Assembly (NCBI GenBank): GCA_037042185.1 | Contig: JAXQJY010000033.1 | Span: forward strand, 992,001-1,056,000 | Direction: 5' to 3' | Source of the DNA: Sordariomycetes sp. S80-01Y | Taxonomy: Eukaryota; Ascomycota; Sordariomycetes | DNA: 64,000 nt | In this document: positions 34,259 through 46,800 of the stretch, in pieces | Numbering within the stretch: position 1 is the stretch's first letter | How the letters are laid out: every line of letters begins with the position of its first letter | The notes under the pieces: generated by a model | Seen by the model: only the letters and a program-made list of their open reading frames with translations | Told to the model about the DNA's origin: nothing | Databases searched by the model: none | Position numbers and translations under genes: made by a program

Positions 34259-37200
34259 ATGGAAGCCTTCCCCCGGGGAAGCCTGGACCACAATGTCCCC
34301 TTCATTGCAATATCAGGTCTTAATTCGGATAGCTTCGAACTCCATGGGAGCGACGAGTGGAAGGACCAGACCATCTTGATACGGTCAGAGCTGCCGCCGC
34401 TTGATTCTCGAGAGGCCAAGGTTTTGGATGAACATCTTCAAGAGGTGGATGAAAAGGGCCAGTCATGGGTCGGCGTAGAACGTGATGAGCCATTCAGGTT
34501 CCGCATAAAGAGCACGGGAAGAGTACTGCCATCATGAACATGCGTTTCTCCCACCACCTTACTGACATGGATTTCAGTCTTTCCTACTACCACCTCGAAG
34601 AGCGCGCTTACCAGATGACGATGGAGACACGCCGACCTCGCCTCCTGTACTGCATTCGCCCTTTTCTCCGTTGAGCCCTGCATCCTCCCTCTATCCCGAC
34701 GGTCTGATCGACACGGAATGGATCAAGAAGCACCAAGAGCTTGTACCGAGCATCCTGCTTTGCTTTTACACCATATCGACCGATCCGACGACGACAACCT
34801 TGCAAGACAACAAGCTGAAGAACGATATCGGAGTACTTAGAGGAGCGTTGGCGAGCTCAGGATACAAGACAAAACTGTGCGTCGCGTTGCTCAGCGATGC
34901 CGACAGCACACCAGCGACACTGTCGTCGGGCCTGCAGGAGAGGCTGGAAAACATCCGCAGGGGAGCGGGCATGGATCCAAAGTCCCTATTCTACATACCA
35001 CCCCAGGAATCGCCCGACGAGCTCAGGGGGGTGGCAAATAACATCTTAGCTGCTTTGTACGGGACAGCCGTGGAGTACTACAGAGACTTGGGTCGGCATG
35101 CTAGGAAAAAGCGATCCCGGGGCATTGCACCGCAGCCTACAGTGCCCCCGACGTCTGGCACCTCGAGGACGCTGTCGTTGCCAGATTGGAACTTTCGATA
35201 CGACTTCAAAGCCTCAGTCCTTGCAGAATTCCGCCAAGAATACGACGCGGCCATGAAGGCATACGAGCAGGCGTATGAGGTATTACTGGGACAGGATGTG
35301 TTTGACGTAATACCGAGCTGGAGCCCGCGCTGGAATGAAGCTCGGTTGCTCGCCGATGTGATAGCTATTCGACTCTTGCGCCTACACTTCTGGATGGGAC
35401 AGACAAGCCTAGCTGTCAGGAGATGGCAGGGCCATCGAGACCGGATCGCAGGCTTTGTTGACCGGGCGAAAGGCATAGAAAACTATGGATGGTACGCTTG
35501 GGAGTCAAGATGGGCTGTGGTAATGGCGGATCTCATGGATAAAGTTGGTATACAGGGTTTGGAACCTACAACCGGCACGCTCTTCTTGCCACCCGAGAAA
35601 GCCGTGCTAGGTGATCGGTTACAACCGTGGGAGTTGCTACATCACAAAGGCTACTGGTATCGGATAGCTGCGCGCCATCTTGTCGCGCGCAGAGACTTGG
35701 CCCATGAGATTCCCGATGAGGATCGGGTGCCGCCCGAAAAGGGAGCCAACAAAACCTACAACTACGACACATACCTATGCCCCGAGCCGCACGACGAGCG
35801 CCCTCTGGACGGAGAAGGAGTCAATCACGCTCAGTTGATAGTCGACTATTTGATCTTGGCTAGGACACAGTATCAGTCACGGCATCAAATGCGCATGGCA
35901 GCAGAGCTTTCTCTGGAGTGCGCAAAGGAGATGGCCAACATGGAGTCGTGGCAAGAGATGCTGTCAATACTTCGGCCCCTCTGGGAGGACATGACGTTCC
36001 GCGCCGAGGGCTGGCCCGACATCGCGGAGGATCTCTGCTGGCTGTTGAGACGTGCGGCCATGGAAGAAGGGCGAGGAGACATCGTAGTTGCCGTCGATTG
36101 GGAACTTCTCCACAGGAGTAAGTCTAGCTTCCCCCCTGCTACAGCGAATGTACTGATAAAAATCTTCAGAGTTCACACGACGACCTCAGTGGCCTTATGA
36201 CCTCTCGAAATCTCTTGATGGCCTGTCTATATCCGAGACACCCTCCGTCTCCCTCACCGACCAGGACGCTATGTCTTTCGTCGACGCGAGCTTCGTATTC
36301 AGGGGCAAAGAAAGCCGCGCTGGCGACATTGTAAGAGCCCAGCTAACTCTCTTCTCACAAGCGTTCTCCGACTCGCCGCCTGTGACTTTATCGGAGCTCC
36401 AAATCGAGTTCGAGGGCGGGCTGAGACCAATTATGTTGGAGCACACCTCCTCAGACAACACCACCGAGGGCAGCGTATCGATATCGACGCTTGACTTGGT
36501 GGAGACGTTCAATGATGACGCAAGCGGTGACTTGCCAACGTCACTACGAGGCAAATGTGATTTGACGCTGGCTCCGGGCCGTCGACGGGTGCTAGAGATG
36601 AATATACCACTGCGAGAAGCGGGCGAGATCTCGGCGGCCTCTGTCAGACTGGCGTACCGGTGCAATGCGTTCGACCTGGATTATAAGATGAGATTGGGCG
36701 GGCCAGACCAAGTCAGTGGCTGGTACGTTGGCGGCTCGTCGAAGCCGCGGCATGTTCGATCAGGGGCGCATATCCTCCAGGTTCAGCCACGCCCACCGAA
36801 GTTGGATATCAAAGTGGTGGAGCCCTTGAGTCAATACTACGCAAGTGAGCTCATTGAACTCAAAGTTCAACTTATCAACGCCGAGGATGAAGCTGCCACG
36901 GTGAAGCTTGATGCTCATTTATTCGGCAAGACAGTCCCGGCGTTCAAGTTGGTGGCGGGGGATGACGAGCGCAAGGCTGATGCTGCGGACGAAGAGTCGC
37001 GGGTCACTGCATTCCCTGTCGGCAAGCTCAGTCAATCCTCAAATTTCGATCTGAGTCTACTCATCGACCCTAATGAAGCGCCAGCAACGTATGATCTGCA
37101 CCTACGGGCCTCGTACCACTTGGAATCGGATCCAGCAACGCCCATCATGCAGATGCTGCCTGTCACGGTATCCGTGGTAAGCCCATTCGAGGCCAACTAC

Positions 37201-38043
37201 GATCTTGTTCCTCGCTTGCATCCCGACGCGTGGCCAAACCTGTTCGATTACGACAATGTGCACACTGCCGACGAGAAGGAGAGGGCAACGGCTTCGGCTA
37301 GCGGGTTAGCTCAAACATGGTGCTTGATTTGCCACTATGCTTCCTTCGCCAACGAAGACCTTAAGGTCAAAGCTATGGAGATGAAGGTACTCTCCAAGCC
37401 CAGCCACGCACGCTGCACTGTTGGAAAAGAGCTTGAAGTCCCCGCGGACGGCCTCGTCATTGGTCCTAAGTCAATGCATGAGGCTAGATTCGACTTGACG
37501 GCTCAGAAGGTCAGCTTGGACGACCGACAGCCTATCTCGTTGGACCTTGCAGTGGTGATCGAGTGGCAGCGAGGCGACAAGCCCGACCAGGCCACCAACA
37601 CGACGACGTTGCTCGCCGGGACCTATCTTGTCCTCAGTACGGAGCCTCGTGTACTAGCGACCTCGCTCGCTTCACCCCCCACAGCTGCTCAGCCCGAAGG
37701 TCTAATGCACCTCGACATCACCGTGGAAAACCCGTCGAGCCACTTCCTCACATTCGGCCTCACAATGGAGCCAAGCGACGAGTTCGCGTTCTCAGGGGCC
37801 AAGGCGACGACTGTGCATCTACTGCCAATGTCGCGGAGAACGGTCACATATAGGCTCCTCCCTCTGGTAACCGGCATGTTTGTGAGGCCCGGTCTAGTTG
37901 TCCGAGACAAGTACTTCCAGAAGGTGCTGAGGATCATACCAACAGAGGGTATGAAGATCGACAAAGATGGGTTGCTTGTTTGGATACCAGGTACAGAGAC
38001 AGCACAGCCAAGCGATGATGGGGAGCTTGAAAGCTCGGAGTGA
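34259..38043 (+). CDS. TRAPP complex subunit 11 (Foie-gras/Gryzun)
   Basis: Predicted 1225-residue subunit of the TRAPP tethering complex, which acts in ER-Golgi traffic and autophagy. Exons are 34259-34522, 34578-36117 and 36170-38043. The N-terminal part has DGLIDTEWIKKHQELVPSIL. The Foie-gras TPR-like domain follows, with FRQEYDAAMKAYEQAYEVL (near 300) and a HFWMGQTSLAVRRWQGHRD repeat. The C-terminal Gryzun part begins near 630 and is beta-rich. A 55-nt and a 52-nt intron are supported by the continuing homology across them. The start at 34259 begins MEAFPRGSLDHNVPFIAISG, as in mould homologues. Confidence 0.93.
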
Positions 38044-38889
38044 TACGGAAACGTCCGTCGTGACTGAGGGCAATCGGCCTTCGGAACGCGGTCGAGCCAT
38101 GTCGTTAGATCCTTTGGAGGCGTTTGTAAGCCCCATCGTATGTCACTCTATGAGCCTAAGGGAGCAGGCCGACGATCCTGCGTGAATCTTATGAAGCTTT
38201 CACCGAATAAAATGAACGCCAGTGGACAATTGGAACTTGGGCAGCTCACAAGGAGTTAAAGCGTCGAAAGTGCGAAGGCCGAGCTCGGGCTTGGACATGG
38301 TATCCAGACGACTGCCCCACCCTTCCCGAGTCGCCTTACGGCTCCGTGTAAGCGGAGCCCGAGCGATCTGCCGCTGGACGTCAGCTCCTTTTCCCTCTCA
38401 AGAATTGAGTTGAGCATACATAGAAGAGCAAACCCTCGATATGGTGCTGAATTTCAAAGAAACCGTCAAATAACAGTCACATAGTCCAGGTTTTCACGTA
38501 GACTGTGATTTACCACTGTCCGGATGACTCCTCTGGCCCCCCCTGCACACCAAACGGCTCGGACTTCGGACATCTTCCAATTCCCACCAGCGTCCAACTT
38601 CGCGCCCCTTTGCTGAGGCGCCTGCACCGTCAGCGTTTGGTCTGGTCGGACATCGAGAAGGAGCACCGAGTTCCCTGAAGTTATGAATCATTATCGTGAA
38701 ACTTTCTTTTTTCCCCCCAGGGGGGCCCTGCTGAAGGATGATACTTAAGCACTGCGCTGGTCAGCTGCGACGAGTTGACTTCGCTAGAACACTTCATCTT
38801 CACCAAAATTGCAGATCACAGAATACACAAGCCGTGAAACTTCCTGTGACGCTCTGTAATATTCTCCAAAGCCATCATATCACGACAGG
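38044..38889. other. Intergenic region before the DHA2 gene
   Basis: Contains the 3' end of the TRAPPC11 transcript and the promoter of the MFS pump. A run of T and G (38705-38728) is the only notable feature. No gene is visible. Confidence 0.4.
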
Positions 38890-40726
38890 ATGACAGCATC
38901 GCACGCCGCGGAGGCGACGACGAGTGAAGTGGCATCGCGCTCCATGTCTCCCAGTCTCGTGGACGAAAAGCCACCCGAGGAGACCTCGCCGCCAGCCGAC
39001 GAAGCCAAAGACATCGTCTACCCAACGGGAGCTACGCTCGCTCTCATCATCGCCTCGCTGTGTCTGTGCGTCTTCCTCGTCGCCCTCGACCAGACGATCA
39101 TTGCTCCGGCGCTGGGCGCCATCACCGCAGCCTACCAGAGCGTGGGCGACATTGTAGGTTTGAACCAGTCCGACCGGGGCGAAGGCGCGGACTGACAGCA
39201 CCGATAGGGCTGGTATGGCTCTGCCTACCTCCTCACCATGACGGCTCTCCAGCCCATGTACGGCAAGGTCTACAACCTCTTCAACGTCAAGCTGGCCTAC
39301 ATCGGCGCGGTTGTCATCTTCGAGATTGGCAGTCTGGTCTGCGCGCTGGCACCGAACTCGACGGCCTTCATCGTCGGGCGCGCCATTGCTGGTATTGGAG
39401 CCGGCGGACTGTTCTCTGGCTCTATTGTCGTCATCTCACTGTCCAGTAGGTAACTCGCTGACCTTGATACCGGAGAGTCGTGGCTAACGAGGACCAGTGC
39501 CCCTGAACCGCCGCCCCCTGGCCTTCGGTCTCATAGGCGCAATGTGGGGGATTGCATCAGTAGCTGGGCCCCTGCTAGGTGGCGTCTTTACGGAGAAAGT
39601 CACCTGGCGGTGGTGCTTCTACATCAACCTCCCCATCGGTGGTCTCGGCATGGCCGTCTTCTTCTTCTTCGCCAAGATCAACCACAACACCGACGCTACC
39701 AGGGGCCAGTCCTTCCTCTCCCGCGTTTTGCAGCTTGACATCGTCGGTGCCGTCATCTTTGTGCCGGCCGTGGTGTGCCTGCTCCTCGCTCTGGAGTGGG
39801 GAGGCTCCGAGTACGCGTGGAGCAGCTCGACCGTCATCGGACTGCTCTGCGGGTTCGGAGCCATGATTGTCATCTTTGTTGGCATCCAGATCTGGCAGGG
39901 CGACAAGGGAACCACGCCACCGAGGCTATTCAAGTATAGGGACATGCTGTGCGCCATGATGTTCATGTTCTTCTTCGGGGCTGGTTTCTTCGTGCTGATC
40001 TATTACCTGGGTAAGCCGAGCCCTCGGTTCATCGAATGTACGCTGACGAGTATAGCTCTGTATTTCCAGGCCGTCAAGGGCGACAGCGCGGTCCAGGCCG
40101 GTATCAAGATCTTGCCGCTCCTGCTCGCGACTGTTGTCACGTCCATCTCATCAGGCGTCGCCATCTCCATCGTCGGATATTACACCCCGATCCTCATTTT
40201 CTGCAACGTCCTCTACACTGTCGGCGCTGGTCTCATCACGACCTGGGACGTCGATACGACCCTGCCCAAGTGGTTTGGATACCAGGTCCTCACAGGCCTC
40301 GGAGTCGGCGCGGGCTTCCAGGTCGCACCGCTCGTCGTCCAGACCACTCTTGCGCAAGAATGGGTTCCGGTGGGCACAGCTTGCGTCCAGTTCTTCCAGG
40401 CCTTTGGCGGCGCCGTCTTCGTCTCGGTCGGCCAGGCAGTCTTCCAGCACGGGCTCATCAGCCGCATCACCGAGGACGACCTCGGCATCGACCCTCAGGT
40501 CTTCATCAACAGCGGCGCCTCCGAGGTGAAGAATGTCTTGGAGAGGATGGGCCGTCTGGATGCGCTGGATGCGGTGCTGGAGGCGTACATGGAGGGCTTG
40601 AGGAACACCTTCATCATTGCCGTGACCTGTGCGGCTTGTGCTGCTGTTTGTGCTCTCGGACTGCGCTGGAAGACTGTGAAGAATGGAGGTCCGGAGAAGG
40701 GGCAGCACGTTCCGATGGGCGCCTGA
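38890..40726 (+). CDS. MFS drug exporter, DHA2 type (14 helices)
   Basis: Predicted 561-residue pump from exons 38890-39153, 39208-39445, 39498-40010 and 40056-40726. The N-terminus is acidic and Pro/Ser-rich. Helix 1 has the DHA2 motif LVALDQTIIAPAL. Later motifs are AGIGAGGLFSG, GPLLGGVFTEKVTWRWCFYI (a family hallmark) and the substrate-binding region around GYQVLTGLGVGAG. Homologues are efflux pumps for azoles, mycotoxins and pigments; no biosynthetic cluster is nearby, so the substrate is unknown. The third intron (40011-40055) is 45 nt, in frame and free of stops. It could be retained, giving a 576-residue form with 15 extra residues in or beside a helix. Confidence 0.92.
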
Positions 40727-40882
40727 GGAGCCGGTTTTACGGACTATCGAGGGCAGGGCAATTGATATCAGATGCGGCGTTGCTTGATGAAATATAGACC
40801 GGGTTGACAAGTGTAACAACAGATAGCGATAATCACTACCTCCTTTCGAGCTATCCTGGCTAGTGGACCTATGGCATAAACC

Positions 40883-41944
40883 TCACTGAGTGTCATCGGG
40901 AGGCTGATCCCAAGATTTCCTCTGTCTCTTCCTACCCGCCGCCGACCGCCCATCAGCGCCAACGAAATGAAGCACCCAGTCCCTAGTTCGCCTCGTCTTT
41001 TCAATCTGCGGGTTGCCCTGCCTGACCTTACTCAGCTGTCTCGTGGAGTAGTACCCGCTCCCGTCCCCCCTCCACAGCAAGTTGATCTGCGTCAGCCCCT
41101 TGCGCAAGCTTTGTCCATATATCTTGTTCCGAAAGACATGCAGGGCCACATTCCGCAAAAGCACCACATCTTGTCGTCGGAGCTTGCTGATGGTGCTCTC
41201 GGACACGCTGTCGCTTGACAGCCAGAAGGTGACTGCGAAGCCAGATCTTGTCTCGTCGCCCACGAGGACCTCGACTAAGGAAAGTTGCCGGCCCCATCGT
41301 GTAGTGACCGTTCTTGGCTGCGCAATCGATATGATGCCGACGATGAGATTCACCGTGATCGTCGACGGGATGGCTGCGAGTATGTCCTTGGGAGGGGGGA
41401 TGTCCTCCAAATCAGACAGATGGCCCGCGACCCCCAGCTCCCGCGGCGTGACCTCATTCTTAGTTAAAGAGGTCGTTGACAGAAAGGACGTCTCCTCCAG
41501 AGAAGTGAAACTAGGGTATGTGGTCTCGCCCTCAAGCCGCGACGAGGGCACAGGGTTATGAGCTGCCAGTGATTGCTCGCAGAACTGACTCAGAATCTCC
41601 CCGGCTTCCTGGAAAGACCGAGTGATGTCCTGGCTCAGACCCGACACATCTGCGGTCGTGAAGAAGTAGTTGTCGTCGAAGGCCGTGGCGCTGTCGTCGA
41701 GTTGATGGGTTTGAGAGAAGCTGAGCGGCGCATTGGGGTTGAGCGAGATGGCTCGCCAGGGTGCATATTTTAGGCCCTGGGATGGCTTTTCGTCACCCTC
41801 CTGCGAGCGGCTTCCTGTATGTAAGGATGCATTGAGGCCGAGGAAGCCCTCAAGGTGCGGGTCGAGAGTGGTGATGGTGCATGATGCTTCATTGACTGTC
41901 GAAGGCGCTGGTGCCCCGGCGAAGAGCATCACCTTGGGCGCCAT
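40883..41944 (-). CDS. Orphan OB-fold protein, putative nucleic-acid binding
   Basis: Predicted 353-residue single-exon protein. Residues about 1-190 are low in conserved motifs. From about 196 there is a strand pattern typical of an OB fold: ITVNLIVGIISIAQPRTVTT, then WGRQLSLVEVLVGDETRSG, AVTFWLS, and RRQDVVLLRNVALHVFRNKI. The W/VTLWL-type strand and the RxxDVVLLRNV strand resemble the OB folds of RPA70, MEIOB and SHLD2. The C-terminus is basic (GRKRQRKSW). I infer a single-stranded DNA/telomere or recombination role but do not recognise a named protein. It is convergent with the DHA2 gene (156 bp between stops) and divergent from the next hydrolase. Confidence 0.75.
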   Translation of the reverse strand: MAPKVMLFAGAPAPSTVNEASCTITTLDPHLEGFLGLNASLHTGSRSQEGDEKPSQGLKYAPWRAISLNPNAPLSFSQTHQLDDSATAFDDNYFFTTADVSGLSQDITRSFQEAGEILSQFCEQSLAAHNPVPSSRLEGETTYPSFTSLEETSFLSTTSLTKNEVTPRELGVAGHLSDLEDIPPPKDILAAIPSTITVNLIVGIISIAQPRTVTTRWGRQLSLVEVLVGDETRSGFAVTFWLSSDSVSESTISKLRRQDVVLLRNVALHVFRNKIYGQSLRKGLTQINLLWRGDGSGYYSTRQLSKVRQGNPQIEKTRRTRDWVLHFVGADGRSAAGRKRQRKSWDQPPDDTQ

Positions 41945-42315
41945 GGATCCATCGCGACGAGTCTAGCTCAGGCAGATGGATTGCGATGTAAGATTCCCGC
42001 GACGACGTTCTGTCGAGCCCGCTGTCGTGATGCTGTTGCTCGCGCAGGAGGTCCTGATGAGGTTGAGGTTCACGGTGATCCACGCTGCCGGTGGCTGCGC
42101 CCGGTTTCGACCTCGGCATAAACCCCAGGCGACCCACTTTCCCCAGCCGCCCGAGGCTGGTAACACTAGACTAAGGTCCCTAGTCTCTGGAGTAGGTCAT
42201 TCAACTTCACTCTCACCCTATCGTCTTTCACTGTAACGCCCACGTTCTCAGGTTGCCCAGTTCGATACTTAGCACTCCAACTGTTGGCACAACCACAGAA
42301 CCGCCAAATGACAAG
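41945..42315. other. Divergent promoter, OB-fold gene / hydrolase
   Basis: 371-bp shared upstream region of two divergent genes. No clear elements were seen. Confidence 0.4.
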
Positions 42316-43593
42316 ATGTCCTCTGTCTTCCACGTCAAGGAACACGTCCTCCCCTGCGCCCACATCCGGCAGTACGCGCGAGCGACATCGCTCTCTCAGG
42401 AAGAGGAGCTAGTCCAGCACGTCAAGCAATACACGCCAAAGGACAACCCCAATCCCCAAAAAGGAGACATCACCGTCATTGGAGCCCACGCCAATGGCTT
42501 TCCCAAGGAGCTTTACGAACCTCTATGGGAGGAGCTGTACCGCCATCTGAGATCGAAAGGCCTGCGCATCCGGACTGTGTACATCGCAGATGCGGCGTGG
42601 CAAGGCCAGTCCGGACACCTCAATAGATCTAAGCTTGGCAACGACCCGTCGTGGTTCGACTATACTCACGACATCCACCACATGATCAATCTGCTTCGCC
42701 CAACACCACCCGTCATTGGCATGGGCCATTCCTTTGGTGCAGCAGCTATTCTGAATGTCTCTCTTCAAATACCACGACTCTTCACCACCTTGGTTCTCCT
42801 GGATCCTGTCATCTCAAAGTATGCTTCCAACCCAGGGGACCTATCCGCCGGCCCAGCCACAGCGTCCATGTACAGACGAGACGTCTGGCCGGATAAGAAG
42901 ACGGCCATCGAGGGCTTCGGTAAGAGTGCTTTCTACAAAAGCTGGGACAAGCGCGTGCTGGACAGATGGTACCAATACGGCATCAGGGAGACCGAGTCCG
43001 GCAATGGCGAGGTCGAACTCAGCACCACCAAACATCAGGAGGTCTTCACGTACCTGCGCCCCAGCTGGCTAGCGTACGACTCAGCCGGGACCCAAGTCAT
43101 AAACAGGGACCTGGTGCCCGACCTCGACCCAAACATTGACAACAGCACCGGGAAGCCCGTGAATTTGACGTACCCCTTTTACAGGGCCGAGCCACCCATC
43201 ACCCTTTCGCGTCTGCCAAACGTCCGGCCTTCCACGTTCTACGTGTTTGGAGGCCAGAGCAACCTCTCGCCGCGATTCTTGCGCGAGGAGAAGCTCGAGC
43301 TCACAGGCTCGGGGATTAGCGGTTCCGGTGGGCGCAAGGCCGGACGCGTGGCGGGCGTTACCAACGAGAACAACAGCCATCTGATAGCAATGGAGTCGCC
43401 TGATTACTGCGCAGCGGAAGCCGCGGGGTGGATCAAGAAGGAGGTAGACGTCTGGTGGGAGCGCGAGAAGGAGTACGAGGAGTGGACGAGGAAGAGCCAG
43501 GAGGAGAAGAGTACGATACCAGAGATTTACAAGAAGTACGCCGGACGGCCGCCGAACAGGAACGGCAAGGGGAAGGAAAAGGCCAAGATATAA
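42316..43593 (+). CDS. Alpha/beta hydrolase, possibly peroxisomal
   Basis: Predicted 425-residue single-exon protein. The N-terminal strand VIGAHANGFPKELYEPLW supplies the oxyanion hole. The nucleophile Ser139 is in GMGHSFGAAA, and the probable catalytic His is near 365 (NNSHLIAMESP). QSGHLNRSKLGNDPSWFDYTHD is a family stretch found in fungal hydrolases of the Lpx1/Akt2 type, some of them peroxisomal. The protein ends in -AKI, a weak variant of the peroxisomal PTS1 signal. The C-terminal 50 residues are charged and likely disordered. Substrate is unknown; lipase, lactonase or esterase activity is possible. Confidence 0.87.
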   Translation: MSSVFHVKEHVLPCAHIRQYARATSLSQEEELVQHVKQYTPKDNPNPQKGDITVIGAHANGFPKELYEPLWEELYRHLRSKGLRIRTVYIADAAWQGQSGHLNRSKLGNDPSWFDYTHDIHHMINLLRPTPPVIGMGHSFGAAAILNVSLQIPRLFTTLVLLDPVISKYASNPGDLSAGPATASMYRRDVWPDKKTAIEGFGKSAFYKSWDKRVLDRWYQYGIRETESGNGEVELSTTKHQEVFTYLRPSWLAYDSAGTQVINRDLVPDLDPNIDNSTGKPVNLTYPFYRAEPPITLSRLPNVRPSTFYVFGGQSNLSPRFLREEKLELTGSGISGSGGRKAGRVAGVTNENNSHLIAMESPDYCAAEAAGWIKKEVDVWWEREKEYEEWTRKSQEEKSTIPEIYKKYAGRPPNRNGKGKEKAKI

Positions 43594-43820
43594 ATTCAGA
43601 ACTCGCCTGCTGCATCTGACTTGCTAAGATGACGAAGAAAGGACAATACAAAACTCCAAAAACAGAAATGACAGACGTCTCCTCTGCTCAAAACCCGACC
43701 TCAGAAACACTACTGCTTTTCTGAAATCCATAACAAATCTCGCGGACACGTGCTCCATCAGGTAGATGGTCAGTAGCTCGAGGCACGAGGACAGCATGGC
43801 TGTACAACGTGAGTCCGCTC

Positions 43821-46800
43821 TCAGATGTAGTACATGGTGTCTTGGAGGTTCTCGTGAATTCCACTAACAGTTTGGCCGGCACCTGATTGGCTTCCAGCGT
43901 CGCTCGCGACGTCAGAAAACGACGCGCCTTCGCCAAAGAAGCCAGGTCGGTGGGTGCGAGCGCGCTCACAGACGATGTCGGCGTAGTACGCGGGCGGGCA
44001 GATGCTGATAGCCTTGGTGGCCCGGCCAAATAGGTAACACATCTCGTGCGTCAACTTCTCGAGCTCATTGGCGGCCTCGGCCTTGTACTTGGGACGGAAG
44101 ATCTCGTCCAGCAGGACCGTGTAATGGGCCGGGCGGGCGGTGCCCTGGAGGGCGTTGTGCGCTGTGAGGTAGAAGTCCCAGAAGCGCGCCTGGGTGATGT
44201 CGCGGTCGACGACGGTCCCGCACTTGACGTTGCCCGACTTGGTCTGTTCGCCCTCCTTGGCCGGGTAGAACCTAGTTTGGTGCCGCTTTACCGAGACGAC
44301 GATGGTCAGTCCCGGCATGGCGTTCCCGCAGACCTCTGCGCAAGCTTTGCGGATCTTTGGAAGCTCGATCTCAAGGACCTGGGAGAACTGGCCCTCAGAG
44401 ACGCCATCTCTGTAGATAACAATGTTCGAAGGGTTGCTCTTGGTCTCTGCGGACCACAACTTGAGATGGCGCTTGAAGGCCCCGACCAGTCGGTCATCCA
44501 GCATTTCCTGCTTCGAGCTTTGCTCCCACACTGTGGAGGGCCACTGGCCGAGCTGGTTGTCGACGCTGGATACAACGCCGACAATGCTGGGGGGCTGAGG
44601 CCCAGACTTAGTCACGGGCATGTTTGTCGGATGGGTAACGTCGTATCCAAGAATCATGGTCTTCTCCTTGGCTTCGAGTACGGGCACGTTGTTGGACAGC
44701 TTGTGGTTAATCCCGCCCGCCTTGAGATTCCACTTCAGAGCGCAGTTGGCAAAGTAAGCCGGCGCGCCTCTCATGTCCTGCTTCATGAACTTGCTGGAGA
44801 CCATGCAGGAGGTGTGGATGCCGTAGGTACAATCACCGAGCACTTTGATCTTGCTGTAAATTCCATCGCGGTCCTCTTTGGCGAGAAGGAAGAGAAGGAA
44901 TTGCACCTTCTGCTGTTTTGCCTTTTCGAAGATTTGCTCAAGCCTTTTGGTGTCTAGCGCCATGGGAAAAGAGCGTTGCTGACCCGGGAGAACCATAGGC
45001 TCGTCGAGCGCTACGCCCATAGCACCAGCAAAATGACGGAACTTGGCAATGGCATCCGGCATCTGACTGTCGGGACCCCGCTGGAAGAGTTCGAACCATG
45101 TCCATTTCGTGATTTTGGACCCCTTGTGGACCTTGACATTCCTCATATTCCAGCTGCCGTCGATAGGCTGCATTACACCACTGGAGCCGCCGTACTTGAT
45201 CTTTGGAGTGACCAGGACGCGGGCATTGACAGAGAGCAGACCCTTAGAGATGGAGATTTTGAACTTCTCCAAGGTGCCCTCGTCTAGGCCGAGAACTTTG
45301 CGACCGATGCTTTCAATGTTCTTCGCGTTGGTGGCGGGGGTCTGGCAGGCGTGCAGAAGCATCTTGGAGGTTTCGTTGCCCGTGAGCTTGGCCTTGACGG
45401 ACTGACCTGCCTCCACCTCGATGAATTCAGCCGGGAAGAAGCATGGTCTCTGCTCATTACCCAGATCCAGTAGCGGAAATCCATTGTGAAGCACCTTGTT
45501 ATACTCTGCTCCTAGTTAGCGTTTCGAGTGCCGTTCCGGGACGAGGCACACTTACTCTGCCTGAAGTGTTCAGCCACAGTAATGTAGCGCTTCTCCTCTT
45601 CCTTCCAAAACTTAACGTCGTTCGGGCCCGCGAATTCCCGGGTCTTCGGGTTGACTTGAGGAGGATTGGGGCCTCTCATACGCGTGATCTTCGACTTCAT
45701 CGCCAGGTTGAAGATGGCCTTGTTCTTCCAGATCTCCTTCCCCTTGCCCACAATCATCCTGACGCGAACTCGGGTCTTGGGGAGGAACTTCGCGGCCTCT
45801 TTCAGCATCTTAGGACTGGCGAGAGCGATGTTGTGAAGCTGGAGCCGCTCGAAGATCTCGGTCAGGGGACCGGCCAGTTTGAAGACACCACAAGTGACGT
45901 TGGCATTCAAGAGTAGGCGACCTGTTGCGATGCGCGTGGACTGAAAAAAGCCACGAGCAGCGATCAAGGGCCTTAGGCTCTCCTCCCAGAGGCTAGACTC
46001 CGAGCTGAGAGGATTGTGCTTGGTTTTGGAAAAGGGAAAGAAGCGAGCGCTACCCACGGCCGAGATGTCGGCGTTAGACCGTGGGGTGTAGCCCATGACA
46101 ATGTTCAAAGAATCAACCCATTCCGGATATCGCGGGAAGAGATAGTCCTCAGCTCCGCGATCTTGCGTAGTGAGGTAATCGGCCAGCTGGTCCATCGGGC
46201 ACGGCCTGGGCTCATGGAGAGTGACAGCGAAGACGTCGTCGCCTTCGCCGCCCTCGCGGGGAATCTCAACACGCACAGGATTTTCGTTGAGCTCAAGCTC
46301 CTCAAGAGCGACCAAGGCGCCCTTGTACTCAGTGGCGATCGGCTTGGCCTCGCTACCAAGCTGGTCGATCAGATTATGGATGACGAGTTGCAGCTTGCGT
46401 CCTTTGACCTCCTTGGTGGAGCCGCCCTCGGTCCTCTCCAAGACTTCGAAGTTGTACTTGTAGAAGACGTTGGTGTCCTTGACCTGCACGGAGAAGTAGT
46501 TGGCCCAGACCACGACGGCTGTGCCCCTGTTTCCAAAGGCAGGCCTGACAGGGAAGTACTCGCGGCCGACGATTGTCTTAGGACCGCTGAGGCTGGTCGA
46601 CGCTATCTTTTCCGTCGCCTGAGAAACGCCGATGAGGTTGTTTTCAAGGCTGGTGATCTGCTGCGAAGGCTGAGGAGGTCCATGAGGGCTGAGAGAGTGT
46701 TAGCCAAGAGCACAAAGCTGGAAAGGTGTAAGGTTACCTTCGATACGCGCTGAAGTCCTTTGAAGGGCCGAAAGACCCTCGTCCTCCTCCACGATCTCCC

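Noticed and set aside
39498-40726. Start of the DHA2 pump at a GTG near 39497
   Set aside because: The upstream exons carry the signature first helix LVALDQTI, so this is an internal exon.
44046-44957. 303-codon plus-strand frame opposite Argonaute
   Set aside because: Antisense shadow of the PIWI exon; its codons mirror the real frame.
46016-46753. 245-codon plus-strand frame opposite Argonaute
   Set aside because: Antisense shadow of exon 2; no domain.
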